Source: Planococcus sp. CPCC 101016
Lineage (GTDB): Bacteria; Bacillota; Bacilli; Bacillales_A; Planococcaceae
Direction: 5' to 3'
DNA: 64,000 nucleotides
Assembly (NCBI RefSeq): GCF_007859295.1
Contig: NZ_VOHB01000002.1
Span: forward strand, 1,179,624-1,243,623
Shown piece by piece: positions 17,213 through 25,808 of the stretch. Position numbers and translations under genes: made by a program. The notes below the pieces were generated by a model. That model was not told the DNA's origin. It did not search any database and was given only the letters and a program-made list of their open reading frames with translations. Numbering within the stretch: the stretch's first letter is position 1; every line of letters begins with the position of its first letter.

Positions 17213-17791
17213 ATGCCTAAAAAGATACTCGGCTTGTTGATGCTTGCTGTTATGATTGCACTCGTCATAATAGGTGCCGTGAAAAATAATATGGCGGATT
17301 CTAAAGCGCTCGATAACATGGCTCTTGGCAGTGACGTGGATTTTCTCCCAACAGCTGAAGGGTTGGCTAAAGGAGAAAAGGCTCCTGATTTTCAGTTGAC
17401 TACCTTAAATGGCGAAGAGGTGGCACTGTCTGATTATCAAGGACAAAAAGTATTGCTTAATTTCTGGGCAACTTGGTGCCCTCCGTGTAGAGCAGAAATG
17501 CCTCATATGCAAACCTATTTTGAAGAGCAGGCCGAAGATGAGAATGTCGTAATTCTTGCAGTCAATTTAACGACTAAAGATAAAGGACTTGGGAAAATCG
17601 AGGAATTTGTAGAGGAATTCGCATTGGAGTTTCCGATTCCAATGGATGTTGAAGGAGACGTGGGTTCCACCTATCAGGCGGTTTCCATTCCCACTTCCTA
17701 TATGATCGATACAAAAGGGCGTATTCAAAATAAAGTGGTGGGTCCAATGGATGAATCCATGATGGAACAATTAGTCGAAGAAATGGAATAG
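17213..17791 (+). CDS. Membrane-anchored TlpA/ResA-like thioredoxin
   Basis: A 192-residue thiol-disulfide oxidoreductase. An uncleaved N-terminal membrane segment (about 5-24) should place the thioredoxin domain outside the cell. The active site is WATWCPPCRAEMP with Cys89 and Cys92, the CPPC variant. The cis-proline region follows as SIPTSYMID. Proteins of this type reduce apocytochrome c or other exported thiols (ResA, StoA) or act generally. Cytochrome c maturation is plausible given cccB 3.5 kb upstream, but this is inference. The gene is 12 bases from the following PLP enzyme, probably one operon. Confidence 0.88.
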   Translation: MPKKILGLLMLAVMIALVIIGAVKNNMADSKALDNMALGSDVDFLPTAEGLAKGEKAPDFQLTTLNGEEVALSDYQGQKVLLNFWATWCPPCRAEMPHMQTYFEEQAEDENVVILAVNLTTKDKGLGKIEEFVEEFALEFPIPMDVEGDVGSTYQAVSIPTSYMIDTKGRIQNKVVGPMDESMMEQLVEEME

Positions 17792-17802
17792 GAGATGGGA
17801 TA

Positions 17803-18909
17803 ATGGCGTCAATTGAAACAAAATCAGTGCATACTGCAACAATGAAGGAGCGGACCATTCAATCGAAGGTCATGCCGCTTTACCAGACTTCCGCGTTTTC
17901 ATTTTCTTCATTGGAAGAGCTTGAAGGCTATTATGAAGGAAATGGCACTTATCTCTACTCACGCACTGCCAATCCGAATACAGATGCCCTGGGACAAACC
18001 GTAGCGGATTTGGAGAAGGCGCCAAAAGGTGTTTCAGCATCTTCAGGAACTTCGGCAATTCTAGCGGGAATTTTGTCAGTTGTAAAGGCTGGGGATCATA
18101 TTTTAGCTGCTCAAGATGTTTATGGCGGTACTTTTCATTTATTGAAGGAAGAACTTATCCTGATGGGGGTCCAGGTTCATTTTGCCGATTTTTCGAATAT
18201 CAGCAAAATTGAACAACTATTGATCGATACACCCGAAATTAAATTGGTATTCAGTGAATCGATTACCAATCCGTTTCTGCGTATGGAAGATATAGAAGTT
18301 CTCTGCCAACTGAAACGACATTACGATGTTCGGGTTATGATCGACAACACCTTTGCGACACCGTATACCATGACGCCTTATTCGCTTGGCGCAGATTTAG
18401 TTGCTCACAGCGCGACTAAGTATCTTGGCGGCCATAGCGACGTCACAGCCGGTGTTTTGGTAGGAGATGCACACTTAATCGATATTGCTGAAAAACGTGT
18501 CGTCAATTTAGGGTTGAACTTAAGTCCTTTCGAAGCATGGTTAACAATTCGAGGAATCAAAACGTTGGCTCTTCGAATGAAAACACAGACAGAAAATGCT
18601 CAGGCCATTGCTGCCTTTTTAGAAGGGAAAGCGCGAGTCTGGTATCCGGGCGTCGGAGCAATTGTGTCTTTTGAATTGCCTGAAGCAATCGAGGTATCGC
18701 AATTCTTTTCGTCACTCGGATGGATTAAAATTGTGCCGACTCTGGCTGGTGTCGAAACGACAGTATCGTATCCATACGGAACGTCGCACCGGGCATTATC
18801 AGCAGAAGAAAAAGAGAAAATTGGTGTAACACGTCAAGTGATCCGGTTGTCTGCCGGTATTGAAGGCATCGAAGATATTTTGGAACAATTGGGCGGCGCA
18901 TTCGTTTAA
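17803..18909 (+). CDS. Cys/Met-metabolism PLP-dependent enzyme (trans-sulfuration family)
   Basis: A 368-residue enzyme of the cystathionine gamma-synthase/gamma-lyase and O-acetylhomoserine sulfhydrylase family. It shows the tyrosine motif YSRTANPN (about 46-53), the phosphate-binding SSGTSA (about 81-86), MIDNTFATP (about 177-185) and the Schiff-base lysine in SATKYLGGHSD (about 203-213). It is shorter than usual: the segment after YPG that normally reads through HP...QMSGFGG is missing, so YPGVGAIVSFEL joins directly (about 15 residues absent). The chain is otherwise intact and in frame. Whether it makes or breaks cystathionine cannot be judged. RBS GGAGATGGG precedes the ATG. Confidence 0.86.
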   Translation: MASIETKSVHTATMKERTIQSKVMPLYQTSAFSFSSLEELEGYYEGNGTYLYSRTANPNTDALGQTVADLEKAPKGVSASSGTSAILAGILSVVKAGDHILAAQDVYGGTFHLLKEELILMGVQVHFADFSNISKIEQLLIDTPEIKLVFSESITNPFLRMEDIEVLCQLKRHYDVRVMIDNTFATPYTMTPYSLGADLVAHSATKYLGGHSDVTAGVLVGDAHLIDIAEKRVVNLGLNLSPFEAWLTIRGIKTLALRMKTQTENAQAIAAFLEGKARVWYPGVGAIVSFELPEAIEVSQFFSSLGWIKIVPTLAGVETTVSYPYGTSHRALSAEEKEKIGVTRQVIRLSAGIEGIEDILEQLGGAFV

Positions 18910-18941
18910 CTGAAAAAGAAGTGCAGAAAGCCGGTTTTCTT

Positions 18942-18950
18942 TGGTACAAT
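18942..18950 (+). promoter_or_regulatory. Extended -10 promoter of minJ-csbA
   Basis: TGGTACAAT (18942-18950) is an extended -10 with hexamer TACAAT; the -35 (TGCAGA, 18922-18927) is poor. minJ begins 43 bases downstream. Confidence 0.45.
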
Positions 18951-18993
18951 GAGAGATAACGTCAATAGCCGGTGATAGGATGGTGTAAGTACA

Positions 18994-20151
18994 GTGATAA
19001 TGGATTTAATGTTAGCGATTGGGAGATTTTTTGTAAATCCGGTTTTATACATCGCATTGCTTGCCGCAGTGCTTTTGGGATATTATCGAGTAAAGAAAGA
19101 ACGAAGAATTTTTAGGATTCGGATTGTTTATGGATTGACCGAGTTTAAACGGCTGATTAAGGATGGCTGGCTATATGCTTTAGTCTTTTCCGTATTGTTC
19201 ACAGGAATCGGGCTGGTTGTACCGATGCATTGGCTGATTGCTTTAAGCCTCGTATCCATTGTTTTAATGGCTACAACTTTTTATCCGGCAGGCTCGTTTA
19301 TCTATTTGGCTGCAGCAGCTGTTGGGTTAAGCTGGTTATTTAATGCCAATGGCTGGTCGCTGAATTTTGGATTTTTTGAATTTGAAGGTGCAGCTTTTGC
19401 GTATCAATGGCTGATTCCTGTAGCACTTATTGCTGGGGCACTGGTTTTCGCGGAAGGCAAGATGATTGATAAAGCAGCAGCAGAAGCTGCTTCGCCACGG
19501 CTGCATAAATCGGGACGCGGATTGAAAGCCGCTGCATACATCTCAAAACGCTTATGGCTGTTGCCGATTTTATTGGTTGTACCTGGCGCGTTGCTTGATT
19601 CATATGCGCCCTACTGGCCCCAATTGTCAATCGGTGAAACCAGCTTTTCGCTGATTCTTTTCCCGTTCGTTTTTGGTTTCCAAGGACGTTCACAACGGAC
19701 ATTGCCGGTTTATCTTTATCCATTGATCGGTAAAGCTGTTTCCACTTTGGGTGTCAGCATTGTGGTTGTCGGTTTGGCTGCTTTATTATGGCAGCCATTG
19801 GCAGCTATAGCGCTGATAGTTGGAGTAATCGGACGTATAGCAATCACGGTCCATTTTGCATTGAAGGAACGCAGCGGCAATTACGCCGTAACACCTCAAT
19901 CCCAAGGCGTGATGATTGTAGACGTTCTGCCAGGTTCTCCTGCTGATAAAATGGGCTTATTGCGCGGAGAAGTCATCCGCAAAGTAAACGGCATCGCTAT
20001 TTCCAACGAATCGGAATTGTATGAAGCGATTCAAGTCAATGCGGCCCATTGCCGTCTGGAAGTGCTGGACCACAACTTGGAAGTGCGTTTGCGCCAACAT
20101 GTTATTTTCCGTCATGATCACCATCGCCTTGGATTATTAGTGGTCAATTAA
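18994..20151 (+). CDS. minJ: MinJ-like PDZ membrane protein, division-site topology factor
   Basis: A 385-residue polytopic membrane protein with a C-terminal PDZ domain. In B. subtilis MinJ links DivIVA to MinD and so restricts division at poles. Several hydrophobic segments fill residues 5-285, and a cytoplasmic PDZ-like domain follows (about 295-370: GVMIVDVLPGSPADKMGLLRGEVIRKVNG in part, key GSPADKMGL). Synteny (ftsEX region, then csbA) supports the call. The GTG at 18994 has GGATGGTG eight bases upstream, better spaced than the ATG at 19000. csbA follows after 12 bases. Confidence 0.88.
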   Translation: MIMDLMLAIGRFFVNPVLYIALLAAVLLGYYRVKKERRIFRIRIVYGLTEFKRLIKDGWLYALVFSVLFTGIGLVVPMHWLIALSLVSIVLMATTFYPAGSFIYLAAAAVGLSWLFNANGWSLNFGFFEFEGAAFAYQWLIPVALIAGALVFAEGKMIDKAAAEAASPRLHKSGRGLKAAAYISKRLWLLPILLVVPGALLDSYAPYWPQLSIGETSFSLILFPFVFGFQGRSQRTLPVYLYPLIGKAVSTLGVSIVVVGLAALLWQPLAAIALIVGVIGRIAITVHFALKERSGNYAVTPQSQGVMIVDVLPGSPADKMGLLRGEVIRKVNGIAISNESELYEAIQVNAAHCRLEVLDHNLEVRLRQHVIFRHDHHRLGLLVVN

Positions 20152-20163
20152 GGAGCTAACCAA

Positions 20164-20421
20164 ATGGAATCAATGGTAACGAAATTTTTTCTGTCTCTGC
20201 TGGTGCCGGGACTGCTCGTCATTCTGTTTACGAGAGTCACCTTTAACCACATTGTTGCATTGATTTTGACTGTGGCACTTATGGCGGCAGCTGTTTATGC
20301 GGGTTACACCCACACTTGGCTGCTGTTCATCGCGAATGCGGCATCTCTTACTGTCGGATTCTGGTATTCCACAAATATGTTCAATCGCAGAAAAAAAGCC
20401 GAAGCTCATGAGAATGAGTAA
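20164..20421 (+). CDS. csbA: CsbA-like small membrane protein (DUF2198)
   Basis: An 85-residue hydrophobic protein resembling B. subtilis CsbA, a SigB-controlled membrane protein of unknown function. It contains the conserved LLVILFTRVTFNHIVALILT (quoted to 20) and three predicted membrane segments, ending in a charged tail (NRRKKAEAHENE). In B. subtilis csbA is followed by uvrB and uvrA; here it is not. The 3' end of the gene forms the left arm of its terminator. Confidence 0.85.
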   Translation: MESMVTKFFLSLLVPGLLVILFTRVTFNHIVALILTVALMAAAVYAGYTHTWLLFIANAASLTVGFWYSTNMFNRRKKAEAHENE

Positions 20422-20432
20422 CGGCTTTTTTT
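20391..20432. terminator. Bidirectional terminator for csbA and azlCD
   Basis: AAAAAAAGCCG (20391-20401) pairs with CGGCTTTTTTT (20422-20432), with an inner stem CTCAT (20405-20409)/ATGAG (20414-20418). A and T runs flank both sides. The left arm lies inside the csbA coding sequence. Confidence 0.85.
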
Positions 20433-20489
20433 CTGTTTGAGGAAGTATAAATGTTTGTTCGTTCTTTGTGTGCTGAACGTTCACGCTCT

Positions 20490-20795
20490 TCATATAAACA
20501 AGCTGAAAACTGCCAGTACGGCAATGGAACCGAGTACGACTATCATGACGTTGGCGCCTGTAAACGCAATGCCGAATGCGGCAATAGCGCCGATAACTCC
20601 AAACCAGATATTTTCTTGTATAAAAAAGATGGCAGGAAAAATCAGCGCTCCCAAAACGGCGTATGGAATATTTCTAAGAACATTCTGAACCACTGCCGGC
20701 AATTCCCGGCCCTCCAAAAATGTCAGCGGAATGGCGCGGGGAATATAGGTCACCACTGCCATGCCAAGTATCATCCACCAATACCACGAACCCAT
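20490..20795 (-). CDS. azlD: AzlD-family transporter subunit
   Basis: A 101-residue membrane protein, the small partner of AzlC in branched-chain amino acid (azaleucine) export. It has three to four hydrophobic segments and the family-typical TYIPRAIPL (about 15-23). The ATG at 20795 overlaps the azlC stop as TAATG, with an AAGGTG site inside azlC; an in-frame extension to 20825 is unnecessary. Confidence 0.88.
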   Translation of the reverse strand: MGSWYWWMILGMAVVTYIPRAIPLTFLEGRELPAVVQNVLRNIPYAVLGALIFPAIFFIQENIWFGVIGAIAAFGIAFTGANVMIVVLGSIAVLAVFSLFI

Positions 20796-21487
20796 TATGC
20801 TTTCACACCTTTCCGTGAAATCCATTCAATAAAAATAGCGGAAGCCAAAGTTGAGACCATAATCGCCCATCCCGTAGACAGCCATTCAGTAAAATAAAAG
20901 AGGGAATTGATCAATCCTGCAATGACTGCCAAGCTGACAACTTTCCGGTTGCCCCGCATGGAAGGAACCAAAAGTCCGACAAACATGGCATAGAGTGCAA
21001 TCGACATGGAAGCCTGTAGAAACTGAGGCAGATTAGCACCAAGCAAATGGCCAATTGCAGTAAAAACAATCCAGCTGCCATATGCGATAAGAATAACCCC
21101 TGCAGCAAAAGCCGTAGTCAATTTATGGCCTTTTTGAGTGGCCAATACTGAAAATGTTTCATCAGTGATTCCGAAAGCATACAACGCTTTTTTCCAACGG
21201 TCATCGGGCTGCATCTTTTCGTTGAGGGAAGCCGTCATAAGGAAATGGCGGATGTTGACAACGAAAGTGTTCAGTACAACCACCGCAGGGGCAACGCCAG
21301 CGGTGATGAGGGTCAAGGAAATGTATTGGGCGGCTCCTGCAAAAACAAAGATGCTCATCGCTGTTGCTTCGATTAGGGAAAGTCCTGTGGTTTTGGCCAA
21401 TAAACCAAAGGTCAACGCTATTGGGAAATAACCGATGGCTATGCTGGTCCCAGCCTTTATCCCAGCAGAAAAATCACGTCGATCCAT
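20795..21487 (-). CDS. azlC: AzlC-family branched-chain amino acid permease
   Basis: A 230-residue permease subunit with about five to six membrane segments. Family features include FSAGIKAGTSIAIGYFPIAL-type N-terminus (key SAGIKAG and GYFPIALTFG) and AGAAQYISL. With AzlD it exports leucine-type amino acids. The start at 21487 has AAGGAGCG upstream. Transcription runs leftward through azlD to the shared terminator. No regulator gene of this pair is visible nearby. Confidence 0.9.
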   Translation of the reverse strand: MDRRDFSAGIKAGTSIAIGYFPIALTFGLLAKTTGLSLIEATAMSIFVFAGAAQYISLTLITAGVAPAVVVLNTFVVNIRHFLMTASLNEKMQPDDRWKKALYAFGITDETFSVLATQKGHKLTTAFAAGVILIAYGSWIVFTAIGHLLGANLPQFLQASMSIALYAMFVGLLVPSMRGNRKVVSLAVIAGLINSLFYFTEWLSTGWAIMVSTLASAIFIEWISRKGVKA

Positions 21488-21625
21488 TTTTCACGCTCCT
21501 TATGTATAAGTATTTCCTTTTCCAAACTCAGTGAAAGAGTGTAAAGTAATTATAATAGCATATCATAAAAAATTTTTATTTTTGAATAGCATTTTAAATA
21601 TTATATATTTTAAAGGACTGAGCCT

Positions 21626-22255
21626 ATGTCGGAATTTTTTTCCATGGAGAATATTGTTGAATTGACCCAATCCTACCGGGCTTTTGGTCCATTGATCGGT
21701 TTTCTATTGCCGTTTATTGAAGCTTTCCTCCCGTTCCTGCCATTGTTCGTCTTTGTCTTTGCCAATGCAACGGCCTATGGGCTTTGGTTAGGTTTCCTAT
21801 TGTCATGGAGCGGTTCAGTAATAGGTGCGTATGCCGTATTTTTATTAATCCGCAAATATGGACGGGCACGTTTTATGAACTTCATGACACGCCATGAAAA
21901 AGTGCAGAAGCTGATTCATTGGGTGGAAAGGAACGGATTTGGTCCACTGTTCCTGTTGCTGTGTCTGCCGTTTACGCCTTCTGCTTTAGTAAATTTGGTA
22001 GCAGGCTTATCGAATATTCGCAGACATTATTATTTATTGACTGTCATGGCAGGAAAGTTCGTTATGGTCTTCACCATTTCCTTTGTGGGGTATGACTTGC
22101 GGGCCCTTTTTACTCAGCCGGTTCGGACAGCCATTGTTATCTTGGTGATCATCCTGCTGTACATTATCGGGAAAATCTTAGAAAAGCGCTTAAATAAAAA
22201 AGTCGAAGCAGAATTCCGTCTTGCAAATGAAGAGCGGAAAAAGCAGCGGCAATAA
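21626..22255 (+). CDS. VTT/TVP38-TMEM64-family membrane protein (YhjE-like)
   Basis: A 209-residue membrane protein of the VTT (DedA-like) superfamily, whose members act as lipid scramblases or flippases. The re-entrant pattern is visible: LLPFIEAFLPFLPLFVF (about 26-42), a loop with SGSVIGAY, and the second half with LCLPFTPSALVNLVAGLS (about 113-130). A basic tail ends the protein. A yhjE-type gene also precedes addB in B. subtilis, so synteny fits. The substrate is unknown. Confidence 0.84.
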   Translation: MSEFFSMENIVELTQSYRAFGPLIGFLLPFIEAFLPFLPLFVFVFANATAYGLWLGFLLSWSGSVIGAYAVFLLIRKYGRARFMNFMTRHEKVQKLIHWVERNGFGPLFLLLCLPFTPSALVNLVAGLSNIRRHYYLLTVMAGKFVMVFTISFVGYDLRALFTQPVRTAIVILVIILLYIIGKILEKRLNKKVEAEFRLANEERKKQRQ

Positions 22256-22267
22256 CGATTTATAGAA

Positions 22268-22312
22268 TTGGCAATCAATTTATAGAAAAGGTATAATTAG
22301 AACAAACGTTCT
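22268..22312 (+). promoter_or_regulatory. addBA promoter with LexA (DinR) operator
   Basis: TTGGCA (22268-22273), 18-base spacer, TATAAT (22292-22297), followed by AGAACAAACGTTCT (22299-22312). The last fits the Gram-positive LexA box GAAC-RNRY-GTTC in its core; the outermost C of CGAAC is A here. The box sits just after the -10, where a bound repressor would block transcription. Confidence 0.68.
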
Positions 22313-22331
22313 TATTTGAAGGGGTGATCAT

Positions 22332-25300
22332 GTGTCTTTACGCATTGTATATGGCAGAGCGGGATCAGGGAAAACCCGTTTTGTCCAGGAAGAGATAGTG
22401 GACGAGTTAAAGCGACAGGCGGATGGAGATCCGATTTTTCTCATTGTGCCCGATCAAATGTCGTTTTCTACCGAGTATCGCCTTTCTGCGGCATATGGCA
22501 TGAATGGCATGATCCGTGCGCAGGCAGTTACTTTTAAACGGTTGGCTTGGCGTGTTCTGCAGGAAGTAGGGGGCATCAGCAGGAAAGAAGTGGATACGTT
22601 CGGCTACCGCATGTTGATTCGCAGTCTGCTTGAAGAACATCGTGAAGAGTTTCAGTTGTTTCGCAGAGCGGCCGGTAAAAGAGGCTTTACAGACCAGGTC
22701 GAACAATTGGTGAAAGAATTTGCCCGCTACTGTGTAGATTGTGGAGAATTGAACTCAATCCGTTCTTCCTTGGCTGGAGCCGGAGCACCAAAAACGCTGC
22801 TCGACAAAGCAGGGGATCTGGAACTGATCTTGACCGAAATCGAAAACAGGTTGGGTAAAGTCTTTGTAGATTCTGAAGGCCACCTGGCTTTGTTGAGTGA
22901 GAAAATTCCATACTCAGAGTTGATCAAATCCGCGACAATTTATATCGATGGTTTTGTTACTTTCACAGCAAGAGAGTATGAAATCCTCTTTGAATTGATG
23001 AGGCATGCCAAATCGGTGACAATTGCGTTGCCGATGGACAACCACACAAACCCGAACGATGAACAAGCTCTATTCTATCAGTCCGCCAATACAGCTCGCC
23101 GGTTAAGTGAACAAGCTGCAAAAGAGGGAATCGATGTTGACCATCCGGTTCATCTCGCAGATCCGCGCAGATTTACGAATCCGGAATTGGAGCATGTAGA
23201 GCGGCATTTTGACGATTACCCGACCAGAAAAATTCAAGGCCAGAGAAATGTCTCCCTGGTAGAGTCTTCGAATAGAAGAGCTGAAATGCATGCAGTGGCT
23301 CGAAGCATCAGAGATCAAGTGAGAAAAGGACTTCGTTACAATGAAATCGCAATCCTGTATCGCCAGCCTGAAATTTATGATGAATTGATCAATACCATTT
23401 TACCGCAATACGATATTCCTTATTTCATTAGCCAAAAAAAATCAATGCTGCATCATCCCCTTATTGAATTCAGCCGCTCAGTCCTTGAAGCAGCAGTCTC
23501 CAATTATTCCTATGAATCTGTCTTCCGGGCAGTGAAGACGGATTTGTTCTTTCCGCAGGGACCTGTCTCCAAATGGCGGGAGCGAAGCGATTTGCTGGAA
23601 AACTTCGTTATTGCCAATGGCATATACGGGGAACGGTGGTTTGAGGAAAAACGTTGGTTCTATAAAAAATACAGGGGCCTGGAATTCCATACGTCGATCC
23701 AGACGGATGAAGAACTTGCTGCACAAATGGAACTACATGCTGTCCGGGATTTAATCCGAGAACCTTTAGCTGAGTTGCAGGAACAACTAAAACTCGGAAA
23801 AACAGGAAGAGATATAGCGGAAGCACTATTCCTGTTCGTGGAGAAAATGAATGTCTATGCGAAGATACAAGATTTAAAAGAACGGGAAGAAAAAGAACAT
23901 CGCTTGTTGGCTGCTACAGAACATGAACAGGCCTGGAACCAATGGGTGGGGGTCCTGGATCAGTTCGTGCTGATGTTCGGAGAAAAGGAAGTCGATTTGG
24001 CGACGGCAGTGAAAATCCTGGATGAAGGATTCGAAACGCTGGAATTTTCCCGTATTCCGCCTTCTCTGGACCAAATCACCGTATCTAAAATCGATTTGGC
24101 GCGCTTGATGGATATCAAATCAGTTTTTGTCATCGGAGCCAATGACGGGGTGCTGCCAAAACGGATAGAGCCGGAAGGGATTTTAACCGATACGGACCGG
24201 GAGTGGTTTGCACAGATCGGTTTTGAACTGGCCCCCACTTCAAAAATGCGGTTAATGGATGAAACGTATATGGTGTACCGGGCATTTACTTCCGCTTCAG
24301 ATTTGCTGACGGTATCATTTCCGATCGCAGATGAAGAAGGAAAGGCTTTACTGCCATCTCTATACATCCAAAAATTGAAGGATATGCTGTCAATCGATAC
24401 CGTTTCTGCCGTCATCGATCCCGAGGAGTTGTTAACTACATCTCCAATGGCTTATATTTCCCATCCGCGGGCAACACTTGCTTACCTGACCTCACAGATT
24501 CGGGGCGGTGACTTATCAGCCGAGTGGCGTGCCGTTTTGAATTATTATGATGAAGACCCGTTTTGGTCTTCTGTTATCAAACGCATTCTAGCGCCCATCA
24601 AACCCAATATAGCGGATACGCTGCGTCAAGATATTGCCGAACCTCTATATGGGACACCGATATCTTCCAGTGTGTCACGCGTTGAAACTTATTACGGCTG
24701 TCCATTTGCGCATTATGTTGCCTACGGCCTGCGTCTGGAAGAGCGAAGCCATTACAAGTTGGCTGCTCCAGCTATGGGCGACCTCTTCCATGCAGCGATT
24801 AAATGGATATCGGACGAAGTTCTGAGACTCGGTGTATCGTGGTCATCCCTAACGCGAACACAATGCCAAAACTTGGCGAAAGAAGCCATAGAGCAGTTGT
24901 CGCCTTATTTCGTCAATCATATTTTGATCAGTTCCCATCGCTACCGCTATATCCAGCATAAACTGGAAGGGATCATTCGGCAGACTGCATTTATGCTCAG
25001 TAAGCATGCCAAAGTATCCGGGTTTGTGCCGGTTGCATTGGAAGTCGGTTTTGGACCGAAAGAAACGATTCCGCCACTTGATATTCCTTTAAAAAACGGT
25101 GGTAAAATGAATGTGCGCGGCCGGATTGACCGGATTGATTCGACTGAAATCCATGGCAAGCCGTATTTGCGTGTCGTTGATTACAAATCATCGAAACAAG
25201 GACTCGATCTAAGCAATGTCTATCATGGCTTGTCTCTCCAGACGTTTACGTATCTGGATGTGGCACTGACCCACTCTGACCGTTGGCTTGGGGAGGAGGC

Positions 25301-25808
25301 GGAACCTGCTGGTGTGCTTTATTTCCATATGCATAATCCAATGCTGAAGCTGACGAAACTAATGACAGCGGAAGAATTGGAAGAAGAAATGGCCAAGTCT
25401 TTTAAAATGAACGGCTTGGTCGTGGAAGATCCTGAAGTCATCCAGGCAATGGATGAAGGAATCGATGGCTATTCGAATGTCATACCAGTCAGACTCAATA
25501 AAAGCGGCACTGTGTCCGCTTCCCAATCGAAAACGGTAGTTAAAGAAGATATGCAAGCCATACGCCGATTTGTGCGTAGCAAGCATCAAAATGCCGGTAA
25601 TGGCATTCTGGAAGGCAATACAAGTATCACGCCTTATAAAGTGAAAGAAGATACACCCTGCCAATTCTGTTCTTACCGTTCTGTATGCCAATTTGATCCG
25701 GCAGATCCGGAACAAAGTTATCGTAAACTACCGGCTCTTTCACCGGATAAAGCAGTAGAATTGATCAGAAAGGAGACGGCCGAAGATGATACCGAAAAAA
25801 CCGATTGA
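22332..25808 (+). CDS. addB: AddB, helicase-exonuclease subunit of AddAB
   Basis: AddB pairs with AddA to process double-strand breaks for recombination, the Firmicute counterpart of RecBCD. The 1158 residues start from GTG 22332 (ribosome site AAGGGGTG). Walker A GRAGSGKT lies at 8-15. The C-terminal nuclease domain has LRVVDYKSSKQ (about 950-960) and the four iron-sulfur cysteines: one in YGCPFAHYVAYG and three in CQFCSYRSVC near residue 1120. The helicase-like middle is expected to read the Chi site. It overlaps addA by 23 bases, so both are made together. Confidence 0.97.
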   Translation: MSLRIVYGRAGSGKTRFVQEEIVDELKRQADGDPIFLIVPDQMSFSTEYRLSAAYGMNGMIRAQAVTFKRLAWRVLQEVGGISRKEVDTFGYRMLIRSLLEEHREEFQLFRRAAGKRGFTDQVEQLVKEFARYCVDCGELNSIRSSLAGAGAPKTLLDKAGDLELILTEIENRLGKVFVDSEGHLALLSEKIPYSELIKSATIYIDGFVTFTAREYEILFELMRHAKSVTIALPMDNHTNPNDEQALFYQSANTARRLSEQAAKEGIDVDHPVHLADPRRFTNPELEHVERHFDDYPTRKIQGQRNVSLVESSNRRAEMHAVARSIRDQVRKGLRYNEIAILYRQPEIYDELINTILPQYDIPYFISQKKSMLHHPLIEFSRSVLEAAVSNYSYESVFRAVKTDLFFPQGPVSKWRERSDLLENFVIANGIYGERWFEEKRWFYKKYRGLEFHTSIQTDEELAAQMELHAVRDLIREPLAELQEQLKLGKTGRDIAEALFLFVEKMNVYAKIQDLKEREEKEHRLLAATEHEQAWNQWVGVLDQFVLMFGEKEVDLATAVKILDEGFETLEFSRIPPSLDQITVSKIDLARLMDIKSVFVIGANDGVLPKRIEPEGILTDTDREWFAQIGFELAPTSKMRLMDETYMVYRAFTSASDLLTVSFPIADEEGKALLPSLYIQKLKDMLSIDTVSAVIDPEELLTTSPMAYISHPRATLAYLTSQIRGGDLSAEWRAVLNYYDEDPFWSSVIKRILAPIKPNIADTLRQDIAEPLYGTPISSSVSRVETYYGCPFAHYVAYGLRLEERSHYKLAAPAMGDLFHAAIKWISDEVLRLGVSWSSLTRTQCQNLAKEAIEQLSPYFVNHILISSHRYRYIQHKLEGIIRQTAFMLSKHAKVSGFVPVALEVGFGPKETIPPLDIPLKNGGKMNVRGRIDRIDSTEIHGKPYLRVVDYKSSKQGLDLSNVYHGLSLQTFTYLDVALTHSDRWLGEEAEPAGVLYFHMHNPMLKLTKLMTAEELEEEMAKSFKMNGLVVEDPEVIQAMDEGIDGYSNVIPVRLNKSGTVSASQSKTVVKEDMQAIRRFVRSKHQNAGNGILEGNTSITPYKVKEDTPCQFCSYRSVCQFDPADPEQSYRKLPALSPDKAVELIRKETAEDDTEKTD

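Noticed and set aside
20451-20897. Rightward frame of 148 codons
   Set aside because: It is the antisense shadow of azlD and azlC.
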